A DNA stretch of 64,000 nt from Heliocidaris tuberculata (Eukaryota; Echinodermata; Echinoidea; Camarodonta; Echinometridae), in NCBI GenBank assembly GCA_025618425.1, contig CM046836.1, positions 29,034,140-29,098,139 of the forward strand. Direction: 5' to 3'. Of the stretch, positions 12,053 through 24,825 are shown piece by piece. The notes beneath the pieces are model-generated. The model worked only from the letters and a program-made list of their open reading frames with translations. It did not search any database and had not been told where the DNA came from. Position numbers and translations under genes: made by a program. Every line of letters starts with the position of its first letter. Position 1 is the stretch's first letter.

Positions 12053-15000
12053 CCAAATGATTCTATCAAAATAATGATATATTAGATTGAATTATATGTT
12101 TGTACATGCATATGTTGCAAATAGTGAATATTTTATTTGCTTTCTATGCAAGAAGTGATGTACAAGTTTCTTGCACCCCACTATGCTGCAATTGCCTTGC
12201 CTGACATATATACATTTAGATCTATACATATCTTATTGCACAAATATACAGCTGTAGATTTGGTATATATATACAGTAAATGGCTGTGAAGAAAATGTCT
12301 CCAATGTATTTATAAACACTTGTTTAACCATTTTTAAAGCCCCTTTTTTATACAGAATGAGGATTACAAATCATTGTAATTTGATTCAGGCAAAAACAGT
12401 CTGCACATTGAAGTTTCAAGTGTGATTCAATATGATAAATTACAAGGAGTCACACTTACTGTTTAAATGCACATTTGTTATTTTATTAATGAGAAACACG
12501 TCTAACACCTCAAAATGATGATGATGGTAATACATGTAGTTGAAACAGTGACACAGGCTCTACCATGAGTAATACACAGCAAAATATGAAATTTGCTTGA
12601 TATTTAGTTGGATTTTGATGTACATGTACATTAATAGGAATTAGTTAAAATTGCAGTATTCCATAATGGAATGGATGTAAAGATAATGATGCAATGGCAG
12701 TTATGTAGAATTTGTCGACTTTACTTGGGTGCAGTGCAATGTCACTGTACAGTGATCAAAACCATCATATTAATACATGTAGTCAGATTGCCTCTACAGT
12801 GGTTAGTAATTGTATTTCTGTGGGATGTAAGGATACATTTTGGAATACATGTATTGAAATTATTGTGGCACTTCTTTAAAAAGCATAATTTGTAAAGAAT
12901 GAAGTATATTATACAACTGACTACTATATCCTAATCAAATGATTAGTTTGAGTGCAGTCACGTGTGATTTATTTTTAAAGACTTTCACGTAGTTTTTTCG
13001 TTCAAAAGCATGCAATTGTTTACGGTACTCTCCAACGATTTTTAAGAATGCGCTTGGATGCTTGTAGAGGTTTAGTGCACCTATACTTTGTGTGCGCGCT
13101 AAAGTAAGCCTAGTAAATTTGTGATTTACTCGCAATCGATAATGATATGGACCAATATTAGAGAGACTTATATTTTAATCAAATAACAAGGTTCTAGGAG
13201 TATAAAACAAATGAAGACATGCATCGTTTGTAATACTATTCATTACTAGGCTCATTGTACTGAAAAGTTCTCATAGAGTACGGAAGTGCTGACGTCATAT
13301 TTGCTCGTCGTCCAGGATACTGGTTCCAAACAACAGGGCCAGTGCCTGAGGTTCACTGCAAAATCATTCAAGCAGCGGGCTGGAGCAGGGCAAGTTCAGT
13401 GTTTAGTGCTGGTGTGATCACCAAGCCATTGTTTCTCACAAAATTGTTAGGAACAACTTGGCCAGTATGATGCCACACTTCGGTACTCTATTGGGACAAA
13501 GAAACTATGAAACACCAATGAATTCATTTGGTGAAAATTGTGTGAATTCTCTGATAAGCTTGTAATGTAAGAATGTCACATGACTGGAATAATGTAATGT
13601 AATGGAAATTTTCCAGGAAATTTTCCAGTTCAATGGGAAATCAAGCTTTCTATGTTTTGAGAAGACTTCTTATATCAGGAAGAGAATATTCTATATACCC
13701 TTGATTTCCTCATATCATGTTTTGATTGCAATTGACAAAGATTAACACTTTGAAAATACAGAATGTAATACATGTAGAACTATAGTGCTAGAAATAATAC
13801 TCCGATCAGAGTCATGATGAGTTTTGAATTTTTGACCTTTTATTTCAGATCATCTTCAGGAACTAAAACATAAGTGAACATGAACTACATGTAGTTTAGT
13901 TTTGTGCATACCTAGCTGTTACATTATTATTTTCTTTTCTTTCCGTCACATTATATGTAATGATATTAGTATTCTTTAATAAATATGCATGATACTTTTA
14001 ATGTCAACTTCTGCTGTCAGCTTGCCTATTTGACAGAACTATGCATTCTGCCTGCCTGCTTCTACTTTATTGTACTCCATGTTTTAAATACTACATTATG
14101 CGGACATGATGTGTGATTAACACAGTGTCCTGACACTGTTACTGATTGGTACACATTATCACAATCAATGTGATTTGTCATGTGTACAGTATTGCCATCA
14201 CAAAGGTTCAATTTTTGTTGGGATGGATGTACCATGGACTGGATACAAAATGATTTTAAATTGTAAAAAAAAATCTTAAAGTTTGGTAAGGAAGCAATCA
14301 TATGGTGTCACAATGGTCATATGGTGTCACAATGGTCATAAAGCAGTAGTCAGAATGAGAAGCGATGACAGGCAAGATTGGATGCTATGAGGCTCATTTA
14401 TAAAGAATTATTGTGTGCAAAAGTTAAGTGATGTATAGTACATGTTCTGCTATGTGATCTTCTTATAAAAACATAATTGCCTGATAAAGTTGGTATGATT
14501 CGTACCGTCCTCTTAGGGAACACAGTTAAGAATGTTTAATTTTATGTACTAATTCCATTTCATTTACAATGACATGTACGATGTACTGAGTTTATTTTTA
14601 AAAGCTGGTATATACATGTATATGGTATTGTTGTCAGTTGTCTATTCTGAATATCTCCAATTATTGTTAATTTTGAGCCATTGGTAATTGGGCGATTGCA
14701 TAGGAAAATGAATACTATATTGTAAATGATCAATCACTGAAAATACGTTTTGCTGTATCTTGGGGGTTCCATGCCCCTGTACTATATTTGAACTATGAGC
14801 TTCTAATGTTACTTCTTCAAAAAAAGATAATGCAATTTTAAATACACTCTCAGTGAACATAAAAACGACTTGTGAGTAGCAGACTGAGATTTTTCCACAT
14901 ATGCCATCCTTTGTTTTTTCCCCCATATTCCTTAATCAGAGCTAGGCTCTATCCTGAACACAATTCTTCTTTTTTTTTCAGTGATTGATCTCCTTTGAAA

Positions 15001-15362
15001 CAGAAAATGTACTCATTTTTGTCTAAATACTTCTAAGTGTATGCTTTTATCATGATACTTGTGATATTTTCTGGGTTTTTTAAAAAGTTGAATATGTTTA
15101 TTTTATTTTCAAGTACCTGGTATGTATTGAACAATACCTTCTGATGTCATTGTAAAATACAAGAATTTGTAAATAAGTCTTCATTTAAATGCTATGTGTG
15201 AAATTATAATGAGTATTGTAATAATACTCTTGTGCTATAGAGAAGTTCTGAGTGTGTATACCAAATATAACATGAATATAATTGTGATGTAACTTAATCT
15301 AACATGCAAAAAGAAGAAACAAAAAAATCGTCCATCTGAATAATTGACTTCTTAATATATTT
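12053..15362. other. Intergenic region without recognised genes
   Basis: About 3.3 kb of AT-rich sequence with frequent TACATGTA words and a small direct repeat at 14301-14340. The short open frames show no domain or exon signature that I recognise. I see nothing further to annotate. Confidence 0.5.
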
Positions 15363-16378
15363 TTGTCCCCGCCGAACGAAGTTCGCGAGGGGACTATGAA
15401 ACGGGCTCCGTTCGTGTGTGCGTGTGTGTGTGTGTGTGTGTCCGTCCGTCCGTCCGTCCGTCTGTCCGTGTGTGCTCAAATGTTAGAAAATGCTACTTCT
15501 CCGTCATTTCTTGGCCGATTTTGATTCTGATTGTTTTATCTGATAGGGCTGGGTGGGGGCTTCCAAACTTCTACACAGAATTTTGAAATTCATTAATTAT
15601 GCAAATTTATGCAAATTTATTCAAAATTGACGAAAAATGCTACTCCTCTATTTCACATCGGATTTTGATTCCGATTGTTTTATCTGATAGGGCTGGGTGG
15701 GGGCTATCAAACTTCTACACAGAATTTTGAAATTCATTAATTATGCAAATTTATGCAAATTTATTCAAAATTGACGAAAAATGCTACTTCTCTATTTCAC
15801 ATCGGATTTTAATTCCGATTGTTTTATCTGATAGGGCTGGGTGGGGGCTTCCAAACTTCTACACAGAATTTTGAAATTCATTAATTATGCAAATTTATGC
15901 AAATTTATTCAAAATTGACGAAAAATGCTACTTCTCTATTTCACATTGGATTTTGATTCCAATTGTTTTATCTGATAGGGCTGGGTGGGGGCTTCCAAAC
16001 TTCTACACAGAATTTTGAAATTCATTAATTATGCAAATTTATGCAAATTTATTCAAAATTGACGAAAAATGCTACTTCTCTATTTCACATCGGATTTTGA
16101 TTCCGATTGTTTTATCTGATAGGGCTGGGTGGGGGCTTCCAAACTTCTACACAGAATTTTGAAATTCATTATTCATGCAAATTTATGCAAATTTATTCAA
16201 AATGGCTGAAGGTTCATAATGTTTTTATGTTTTATATTTCAGTTGTATACATGCATTGTTGGTATTCTCTTCTTTTGCATGCAGTAACATTATTATTTTA
16301 TTCACTAAAGTTTTTCACTGAAGTTTTAAGATTCAGGCTAGTTAATTTCCACAGATCTGCACTTCCGGCGGGGACATT
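15363..16378. mobile_element. Element with TGTCCCCGCCG ends and five ~143-bp core repeats
   Basis: Starts at TGTCCCCGCCG, followed by an internal short palindrome (CGAACGAAGTTCG) and a GT/GTCC run (15413-15472). It ends at CGGCGGGGACA (16368-16378), the inverse of the start. Between them about five tandem copies of a ~143-bp unit (15487-16204) each contain CTGATAGGGCTGGGTGGGGG and ATTATGCAAATTTATGCAAA. Inverted ends plus a tandem-repeat core recall the Tsp (sea urchin) and pearl (oyster) non-autonomous families; that link is from memory. Confidence 0.75.
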
Positions 16379-16494
16379 TATTACGCATTGCGTAATTTAC
16401 TCATTCACTTGTATAAATATGAATGAGGTAGAAATTAAGATCATGATGTTAATAAGAAGTGTTAGATAAGATAGTGATGCTAAGGATGTTGACT

Positions 16495-16720
16495 ATTGCT
16501 GAGGGTGATCGTGATGATAATGATGATTATGATCATGAAGATGATGGTGATGATGATGGTGATGATAATGATGCAGGTGATAATCTGTTGATAATGGTGG
16601 TGATGATTGTTATGATGATGATGATAGTGCTGCTGATGATGATGAAGATGATGATGATGATGATGATGATGAAGACATGAAGATGATAATTTTGGTGATG
16701 ATAGTGATGATGATGTTAAC
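16495..16720. repeat. (GAT)n microsatellite
   Basis: Imperfect GAT/ATG trinucleotide tract of about 225 bp. Open frames on both strands encode only runs of D/M or H and are artefacts of the repeat. Confidence 0.95.
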
Positions 16721-16779
16721 ATGTTGGTACGTGTAGATGATGCTATATAAAAAGCTAAGAAACATACACTGAGGCAGAG

Positions 16780-16812
16780 GGAGCCCGGGGGGGGGGGGGG
16801 GGGGGGGGCGTG
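16780..16812. repeat. Poly-G tract
   Basis: A run of more than 20 G, followed by a sequence typical of repeat ends. Other long G or C runs occur at 25363, 42582, 50736, 50857 and 60687. Such runs often have wrong lengths in assemblies. Confidence 0.9.
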
Positions 16813-17528
16813 GGTACTCAGATTTTTAAAAAATTTTTTGACGAGGGTGTGAGGCCCGGACCTTGAACCCCTAACCCATCTTCAGGGGCAAATTTTCAGG
16901 AAAAGGGTACTCATGTTTAGGGATTTCTCGCAAAACCTAGACCTACCAGTGCAGTGCAGTGATGGATGGTTTCAAAGACGAGACTATAATAATACTACGC
17001 CCACGTGTTGACCACGCCCACTCATGTAAATTTTCTACCAGTACAGTACAGTTTACAAACCACGGCCATATTATTGCACCATCACGATCGATCGCTCCTG
17101 TGATCCTGTGTAGACCTGTTTTGGGGCAAGTTTAGTTAATGGAGTCTTGAAAAGTACAGTTTGTAGAAAGGTAGGAATAGGATATTCGCAAGTTATTATC
17201 AATTGACTTTTCCTCATACTATTGATTGCTGCAGGTACGTGTGTGTGGAGCTGGAGGTGGTGTCACTCCAGCGAGCTTCACCGCCACTGCCTTTCGGCCT
17301 AACGGGTGGCGGTCGGGAGCTCCCTGACGTTAGAGGTGATGTGGACAAATCATGTCTGATCTCGATCCCACACATGAACATTTTTGTAGGCCTACTGTTA
17401 AGATTTCACTAACAAGTGTCACGTGTGTCATGTGTAGAATGAAAGATGAATGACTTTGGAGGACCATTTACTGCGGCAGCCATTGCACACAGCAGTCATT
17501 TGAAAGCTCGTTGGTCAAAATTATGCCA

Positions 17529-17830
17529 TGATTAGCTGTACGAGCTCTGTGGCTTATCAATCTGGTACTGGCCCCAGAGCTGTAGAGCCCATGCCATTAT
17601 GGCACTTGGAGGCAGGTGTAAACACAGAAATACTATGCCTCATAATCACCCATTCCCACGCACGGTGAACCTTGCAAACCACCCTCGGTGTTTGCTAAGG
17701 TGGTTCTGGTCATATTCGACCAGAAAAATTAGCAATCGCAATACCAAAAAAGATTATTTATAGATCTACACAGTTTTGGCAGGACGGATGAGAATTTTCT
17801 TACCTTGCACATGTAGTCAGTGGTGACACA
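17529..17830 (+). repeat. Interspersed repeat, copy A (partner at 60057)
   Basis: Shares GAGCTC(T/C)GTGGCTTATCAA, CATCACCCATTCCCAC-like and TTCTTACCTTGCACATGTA blocks, in the same order, with 60057-60350. No coding potential. The class is not recognised. Confidence 0.6.
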
Positions 17831-18032
17831 ACATTTGCTCCTGCGACATTTGCTCCTCCGTCCATATCTCGAAAGGTCAAAGGTTAAGGTCAAGGTCATG
17901 TTTTGGTTTTTTGTTAAGGACAATGTGAAGATTAGGATTAGGGTTAGGGTTATAGGGTTAGGGTTAGGTTTAGGTTTAGGTTTAACATAGCAAAGTTAGA
18001 CCGGAGCAATTGTCGCAGGAGCAAATGGAACC
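17822..18032 (+). mobile_element. 211-bp foldback with TTAGGG core and 9-bp flanking direct repeat
   Basis: Flanked by GTAGTCAGT at 17813-17821 and 18033-18041. The ends are inverted: the left carries CATTTGCTCCTGCGACA; the right end, read inversely, starts GGTTCCATTTGCTCCTGCGACA. The left end is about 5 bp longer. The core (17936-17985) is a run of TTAGGG and TTTAGG telomere-like units. It is inserted at the edge of the repeat at 17529. The length and flanking-repeat size match the second telomere-core element at 43679. Confidence 0.75.
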
Positions 18033-18267
18033 GTAGTCAGTCAATTGTTATTTGCATGAGAAACGATGACGCAACTGCCCCGAGTTGGCACTAGTCTAGC
18101 TTAGAGTCTGTGATGTGGACGTATTTAGTTATTTCGTTCATGTATTATGATGCCATGTATTATGATAGACCGGCCGCACACCGGCTACCGGCCACACTTT
18201 GCAGCATCTACTCTACAAATTGCTCCAAAATCACATTTATCTTGTACTCTTGTCTTTTGTCTTTTGT

Positions 18268-18521
18268 AGACCGAAAATTCCGTCTCTCATTAGTTAGCCT
18301 CTTATTTGGGTAGGGTCGGCTCTTCACTTAGAGACAGAAGCGGGCCTATCGATCTGCAGTACAAACCGACTACACACCGACGTGTAGTTGGAAAAAAATC
18401 GCTATAATTTTATTTTTCCTCGTGCATATATGGTTTAATTGATTAGGCTTCTGTCTCTGAGTGAAGAGCCGACCCTACCCAAATAAGAGGCTAACGAACG
18501 AGAGACAGAATTTTCGGTCTA
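18268..18521. mobile_element. Foldback element with ~78-bp arms
   Basis: The left arm (18268-18345) and right arm (18443-18521) are near-perfect inverted copies, including TAGACCGAAAATTC at the edge and GGGTAGGGTCGGCTCTTCAC inside. The loop is about 97 bp and non-coding. Confidence 0.8.
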
Positions 18522-18790
18522 GTACTTTTGTAGATCATACCCCACACAGTAGACAAATCCATCATGAAAAAGGGAATTCACACTTATGCCACAAATAGCG
18601 ACTTTACTATACTTTGTGTGTATACTCTTGTATGGTCACACACCTCAACACTTTCAAACACCACTGCATAAAAGTCACCAACAATATCACTCGAAATCGG
18701 CATTTGATTTACCATGTACAAAATTACAAATACTGACACCAATATGTCCATGAAATACCGACACCAACATACATGATGTATGTCCATGAA

Positions 18791-18990
18791 ATACAGTGAA
18801 ACCTGTCTATAAAGACCACTCAAGGGAGACAAGAAAAGCGGTCTTTATGAGCAGGTGGTCTTTATAGACAGGTTCCTTTAATACATGTTTCAATGAGAAA
18901 TGCTGTTCCAGGGAAAAGAAAATTGTGGTCTTTATAGACAGGTGGTCTTTCTATACAGGTGGTCGCTAAAGCAGGTTTGACTGTACCTTT
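18791..18990. mobile_element. Palindromic MITE with GTCTATAAAGACC motifs
   Basis: Begins TACAGTGAAACCTGTCTATA and ends AGCAGGTTTGACTGTA, with inner GGTCTTTATAGACAGG palindromes. Related partial sequences lie near 33974-34060 and 40715-40765 in NPRL3 introns. No coding sequence. Confidence 0.6.
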
Positions 18991-19466
18991 AATTCTACTC
19001 ACCAATGTTGGAAAAGATAATTCTAAAAATAAAACTTGTAATTTACTGTTAGTTCTGGCAAAACGGTGTATCAGAGTCATTGTGTACATTTCTTGGTTGC
19101 TGCTAGCTGTGAATTTCGGAAAATAAATCCGGTTGTCAAAAATTTGCACAAGTAAAAGTCCCGATTCTCCTTGTGCGTGATCATAGAGATTGATGTGCGT
19201 GCACGATACTGAGTTTCTTTGTGGACAAAAATTTTATTGGCCGAGTTTAGTCTATAAAACATCGGTGGAATGTAAACGACATGCGATGGCAAAAAAAAAA
19301 AAATCACTGTAAGAAATGGGTACCCTTAATCTGAGCCATGCACAGTTTCATGATCAATGAATAATTGTAAATATTTTCTCTTTTTCTAGGTGATTTTTAC
19401 CTACACTGCACTGTCATTGTTAAGCCACAGACAAGAAAATAGAAAGCTCAACTTAAATTGTTGGAT

Positions 19467-21508
19467 ATGGAAACTACACTGCAGCAGCCACATATGGTCA
19501 AAAGGTAAAAACTCACCCATTTCAGATAGCATAATTTACTTCCATACCTAGATAAAGTTTTGCTTAATATTGCAAAATACATGTATTTTAACAAAATTAA
19601 TATTTTGTAACATTCTCTATTTGAGAAATACAGAAGCTATAATTCAGATGTTTCTGTTTGTACACACAGTTGATGTTCAAGTTGGATAGTATGCACATAT
19701 TTGTATGCCACAAATTCCAGTCAGGTTTATGTGGCAATACTTTTTTGGGGTTGGTAGATTTGGAACCCTGTAACAAGTAAATCTATGTCAAAATGACGGC
19801 TTATAAATGTAAAGTGGAACCCAACAAACTGTTGATGTAGCAGTTAAGGTACTTTCCATGGTCCCAGGGAGTTTGTTATCAGAGTTTCACTATACATTAT
19901 GTGATGTGCATTTCGTTTAGTCATCAAACTGCATATTTTTATTTTGATATCTTGAATTAACAGAGAGGCATTGAAAAGGAATGCATCAGGGGATAGTGAA
20001 CTACCGGACATACATGTACCAGTGAAGAGCCCATATTTCAAAAACTTGTCACAGTCACAACCAAGTAAAGCTGAAGATGTACCCGAGTCAGTACAGATAC
20101 CATCACATAGTCCTGGACTAGACCAAAGCCAGGCTGACAAGATGCCATTAGCTGATGCTAGACTAGGTCTAAGTTTCTTCAAGCAACCCTGCATCCATCT
20201 GGCCAAGCAGCTATTAGGCCAGGTCTTGGTGAGGGTTATTGAGGACCGGAGGGTCACTGGGAGGATCGTGGAGACGGAAGCCTACGTAGGAGCGGAGGAT
20301 ACAGCTTGCCATACTTTCAAAGGAAGGCAGACAGCATCTAATAAGAACATGTTCCTCAGTCCAGGTCATGCCTATGTCTATATGACCTATGGCATGTATC
20401 ATTGTATCAACATCACTAGTGAAGGTAACTGTAAGCTCTGGGTCTTTGTGGATGATAGAATTAGTTTGTTGCTGTAGGTGGAATCAGCTTTAAAATTTGT
20501 GATTACATAGTTAAGATTTGTAATGGCTGATATGACTGTTGAAATAGAAGTACCCTCCACTGTTTGGTTCTCTCGTGTATTCATTACTATATTTCACTTC
20601 TGTGTACTTTATTGATTTAAGTCAGCAAATAATAAACACACTTTTAAAACATGACCTGAAATTTGCTACAATTACATGAAAGTGTGAATGTTGTAAAGAA
20701 CTATTCACTTTATATTCAAGTGTTTCTTCTCGTTACTATCTTGCTGACCGTAACGCTGCGGATAGATTTTGTAACAGATGTTACAAAATCTTGCATTGCT
20801 AGTGTTTGTTTTTCATTTTTTTCTTTCCATCTATCTTATGGACTATAATATGGACTTCATATATTGATTGTTAAATGCAACCTATAAATTTCATTACTAT
20901 CATACAGGACTCGACACTAACAGGGGCCCATTGAACATGGACCTCCGAATTTTCACTCCAGAACCTCAAAATTTTGAAATTTTGACGCAAGCATACACAT
21001 AGAACCATGGAACTATCATTCTGGATCCCTTTGAAAAATAGTTAGTGTGGAGCCCTGTAATGTAAACTGTATTTAATGTAATGTTCAGTGTAGAAGGATG
21101 ATAATTTTGTTTGTTTCGTTGAAAGGAGAAGGTCAAGCGGTACTGCTACGAGGTCTGGTTCCTGTAGATGGCAAGGATACAATGACAGAGCTGAGACAGA
21201 AGGCAAGTAAAAGACCAAACAGAGAGTTCAAGACCAAGGATCTATGCAATGGTCCTGGTAAGCTGTGCCTCTCATTGGACATAGACAGACAGCTAGATGG
21301 CACTGATCTCACACACAAAGATTCTATCATGTGGATAGAGAGTGGTGATCAAATCTCGGATGGTGATATTGTGAGCTGCCCAAGGATAGGTATAGACTCG
21401 GCCACAAAGGAATGGGTTGAGAAGCCACTCAGGTTCTATGTGAAAGGCAATCCTTGTGTTAGCAAGAGGAATAGAGCAAGAGAAGAAGAGATGAAGAACT
21501 CAGAATGA
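19467..21508 (+). CDS. MPG: N-methylpurine DNA glycosylase (alkyladenine DNA glycosylase)
   Basis: Three coding exons: 19467-19504, 19964-20424 and 21126-21508 (stop TGA 21506-21508). Together they give 293 residues, against 298 in human. The enzyme removes alkylated and deaminated purines such as 3-methyladenine, hypoxanthine and ethenoadenine, starting base excision repair in the nucleus. Visible hallmarks: GRIVETEAY with the catalytic Glu118 and DNA-intercalating Tyr120, His129, the YVYMTYGMYHC segment, INITS, VLLRGL with Arg175 (equivalent of human Arg182), and a C-terminal KPLRFYVKGNP block. All key residues are present, so it should be active. The first ~70 residues are variable and of low complexity, as in the family. 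An acceptor-like TTTTTCTAG at 19381-19389 suggests an upstream non-coding exon. The gene points towards the 3' end of NPRL3. Confidence 0.95.
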
Positions 21509-22307
21509 TGATTGAAATAAACATCATGACCTATGCTATCGGTATCCAGGGATTCAAATTCAGATTTACTTGTAGTGCTTTTTAAAGAGCAATTAAATTG
21601 CAAGGAGATTTTAAAAATGTATTCAGAATATTAAAAATGGGAGCAAAATAGTAGTGCATATTTTGTTAAGAATTCTGATGTAATTCTCAATTTGTTTGAT
21701 GAAAATTCCATGTACTATTTTTCTAAAGGTAATTACAGTGTATCTGGACCTTAAATGAGTTGAGCAAATGATGGGTTTCATGCTAGATTTACAATGTATG
21801 CTTGAAGAGATGCGACTTGAAATGAACATGTGCATTATTTGCATTGTTTGGATGAAAGGCAGTCATCCATATGTTATACTTTGACTTAACAGGCTAGGTT
21901 ATTAAATTTGTAAGGAGCAAATGGGTCACACTATATCTATGCCTGTTATTCTATCTCAAATGTGAGGGATAGTGTGAACTTCAGAGGGTCATTTTTGTGC
22001 ACTATGATGACAATGTGTTCATGCATGTGGATTGTAGAGGTTACAACCTTCATATCATGGAGACAAAACAATGAAAATATACCCACTTCAGGGACATAAT
22101 TATATATGTTCAGTTGAGATCATCAAGTCCTAATTGTATTACATGGACTACTATTTATATTGTCATATTCAAAATTTGTACTGCCAGACATTGTGTCAAT
22201 ATCTGATACCTCCTTACACTGCCAAATGACTTCCAATGGAATCCAAACAGACCCAACTCTTGACCGATCAAGTAATGTAAATTTTTGTTTGGTCTTTTTC
22301 CAATCTT
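21509..22307. other. MPG 3' flank
   Basis: AT-rich sequence without a recognised gene. An AATAAA lies at 21516-21521, only 8 bases after the stop. That is too close to be sure it is the used poly(A) signal. Confidence 0.35.
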
Positions 22308-23001
22308 GGGCGGTAATCTGAAAGCTCACTTAGTTTCCTTTTAATTTTTCTCATACTGTAAGTCCCCTATTTAAATGAGCCCTAATAGACCTCCAAATTG
22401 GTATTCTGAAAGCTCACTTAGCGCTCAATTAAGTCCTGCATACCTGCATAGTCAAAATATGCTCCTCTTTTTAGTCCATTTCCACCAATCAGATGCGCTG
22501 TAAAAAAGAAATATGGTGTATACGCGCTCCAGCTTCAACATAGCAAAATGTGTAATGAACCACAGTCACTGTAAAATGAAATCAGATGGCCTTGCGATAA
22601 TTTAACTTTCTTGATTTCAAAGGTCCACAAAACATTGAAAACCTACTCCAAGACTGTTCCTTTGCATCAAAATGGTTAAGGAAATTCATTTAATCAAACA
22701 TATCATCCTTGCGATTAAATAGGCAACATTTTACATGAAAAATCAATAAAAGAGTGCCATTTTATTAAAAAATGGAGGACTTAAGAGACTTACTGTGTCT
22801 TTTATCTTTTTGAAGTTAATCGACTGCTAAAAGAGTTTTCAGAATACCCAAACTCTTTTAACTCCTCGTTTAACTTCTGCGGGTACACCACAGGCATGCA
22901 TCATTGCGTGCATCACTGCATATGCACAATGGGCACTTAATTGAGCTTTCAGAATACAGATTTGCTAATTGAGCACTAATTGAGCTTTCAGAATACCGCC
23001 C
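22308..23001. mobile_element. MITE-like foldback, ~690 bp
   Basis: Ends GGGCGGTAATCTGAAAGCTC and GAGCTTTCAGAATACCGCCC are inverted copies. The motif CTGAAAGCTCACTTAG/AATTGAGCTTTCAGAAT recurs inside near both ends. No coding capacity. Confidence 0.6.
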
Positions 23002-23046
23002 CTGGGGTCAGTCTTGTTGATTTGACTAGGGGTTTGGTGTGTTTAA

Positions 23047-23433
23047 CCCTTTCAGGACAGGAATTATTTAAGGGCTAAATTGATCACACTTTGTGCTTGA
23101 AATTGGCAACCAAAATATTTTTCTTTTTATCCTGCATGGTTCTAATAAAATGTAAGGTCTTTGAAAACAATATACATGGTTAAGAACTTTGTCGAAAAGC
23201 TTTTAAAATTGCCAATTTTGATAAAAAGCAGTGATTTTGAACCTCTCAATATGTTGCCAATTTAGGGATTTTATTATTCTCCTTTTTAAAATTCCTGGCA
23301 TCAAATGCAATATGGTCATGCAACAAAAATGGACATTGCACAAATTTTTGCACCTTCTACTCATCCATTTGGTATTTTTTAGGGCTCTGTTATTGAGCTA
23401 AACCACAAAGTGTGGTCAATTGTCTTGAAAGGG
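23047..23433 (+). mobile_element. TTAA-flanked MITE (piggyBac-like), copy
   Basis: Starts CCCTTTCAGGACAGG after TTAA (23043-23046) and ends TCTTGAAAGGG. The right TTAA is mutated (CTAT). About 390 bp, same orientation as the copy at 11555. Confidence 0.7.
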
Positions 23434-23691
23434 CTATATCATGTCACTGGAAAGTTGAATACAAGTGCCTTGTCATTCTCAATTTACCAAATTGTAAGTA
23501 GAATTGATGGAATGTATATTTGATTGTTTTTTCTCAGGTTGATTGCATATTTATTCTTCATTTTTAATCTCTATTTTTAATTTCTCTCACATTCTTTTTT
23601 TTTTTTGCTTTAACTCCTCACATCTCCTTTCATTTAAATCATTCTGTTCCTGCTCTCGTCTCGCTTATAAAGATAAAGGTGAGTTATAATA

Positions 23692-23872
23692 TACAATGGA
23701 AACTCAGTATAAAGAGATCTGATATAACAATATTCCTGATATAACAAGGTAATATTCCTCGTTCCAGCTCTTTATATTATATTGTTTTTTTAACCTGATA
23801 TAACGAGATTCCTGCTATAGCAAGGTAATTTTGATGGTCCCAAGGACCTTGTTATACCAAGTCTCCACTGTA
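23692..23872. mobile_element. Palindromic pogo/Tigger-like MITE, uninterrupted copy
   Basis: About 181 bp with TACAATGGAAACTC and GTCTCCACTGTA ends and central GTTTTTTTAACCTGATATAA. The centre is the empty counterpart of the TTAA insertion seen at 11551-11971. Confidence 0.65.
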
Positions 23873-24138
23873 TTATGAAAAATTACACTGGAACAAGAAT
23901 TTCTGATCAGATTTTGAACTGGTTTGAATTTTGCAAGGGTCAAAACACTTGTTTGGAATGTTTGCTGAGCTGACACCCTCATTACAATCATGTGACCACA
24001 TGCCACAGTGCCCGGGAAAAATGTACCCTGGCACACTTGTGTATGCATGTGAATTAAGAACTCTTTACAAAAAAGAGAATAATTTGGAAATCCATGAAGA
24101 ATTAGGACCAAATTATTTGAAATCACAGGCAAAGTCCA

Positions 24139-24292
24139 GGGCCCTGTTGCATAAAACTTACCGTTAATGGTAACTCTGCTATCAATGGTAACTACCATGG
24201 TAACATCACTCAACAGCCAATCAAAATCAAGGTTTCCATGGGAGTTACCATTGATGGCAAAGTTAATGGCAAGTTTTATGCAACGGGGCCCT
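24139..24292. mobile_element. Palindromic MITE with GGGCCC ends
   Basis: Inverted ends: GGGCCCTGTTGCATAAAACT and its inverse at 24270-24291. Inner arms carry GGTAAC/ACCATTGATGG motifs. Non-coding; the long open frames that cross it are not genes. Confidence 0.75.
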
Positions 24293-24644
24293 GATTGTCT
24301 TGAGCTAACATTATCCAATTCATGTTTCGAAAGGGAAGTTCCTTCATGGATAAGAGACCAAAATTTGAAAGGATGCTTGTCATCAAATCTTTTTCCCCTC
24401 ATCAGTACTCCACTGTCTATGTATTTTCTCATTACTCACTTTGTTCATTGTATTTATGTTTCACTCACCTTCTTTTCAAAATTTCCTCTCTCATTTTCTT
24501 GTCACATGTGTCTTCCTCTTTCTCCCATTTTTTTTCAAACTCATATCTCTTTAATCAATGTCTTTCTTTCAAACTTTCTTGTCTTTCACTTATTGTACAA
24601 GCTGTATTGTTATTGCATGCCTTTGGGAAAGATTCAAGGTTATG

Positions 24645-24825
24645 TACCATGGAACCTCGTTATGAAGAATACTGTAGTTATAACAAACTCTCATTGTAAC
24701 AAAGTAATTCTGCCTGTCCCACTTCTTTGTATTCTATTGTTTTTTAGCCCTGATATAACAGGGTTTCGATATAAAGAGGTAATTTTCTTGGTCCCAAGGA
24801 GTTTGTTATAACGAGGTTCCACTTT
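24645..24825. mobile_element. Palindromic pogo/Tigger-like MITE, copy
   Basis: Ends TACCATGGAACCTCGTTAT and ATAACGAGGTTCCACTTTA, with central TTTTTTAGCCCTGATATAAC. Related partial copies are near 19811-19895 and 38975-39013. Confidence 0.65.

Noticed and set aside
16459..16722. Asp/Met- and His-rich frames on both strands
   Set aside because: Pure consequence of the GAT repeat.
17203..17412. 69-codon frame with CpG-rich content as an upstream MPG exon
   Set aside because: No similarity to MPG, and the MPG start and phase are satisfied at 19467. It could be an untranslated exon, but nothing supports that.
17936..17985. TTAGGG run as a chromosome end
   Set aside because: It lies between inverted ends and flanking direct repeats, with genes on both sides. 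It is interstitial.
23815..24811. Overlapping 205- and 214-codon frames on both strands
   Set aside because: They cross two palindromic MITEs and AT-rich DNA, and show no domain or codon pattern of a gene.
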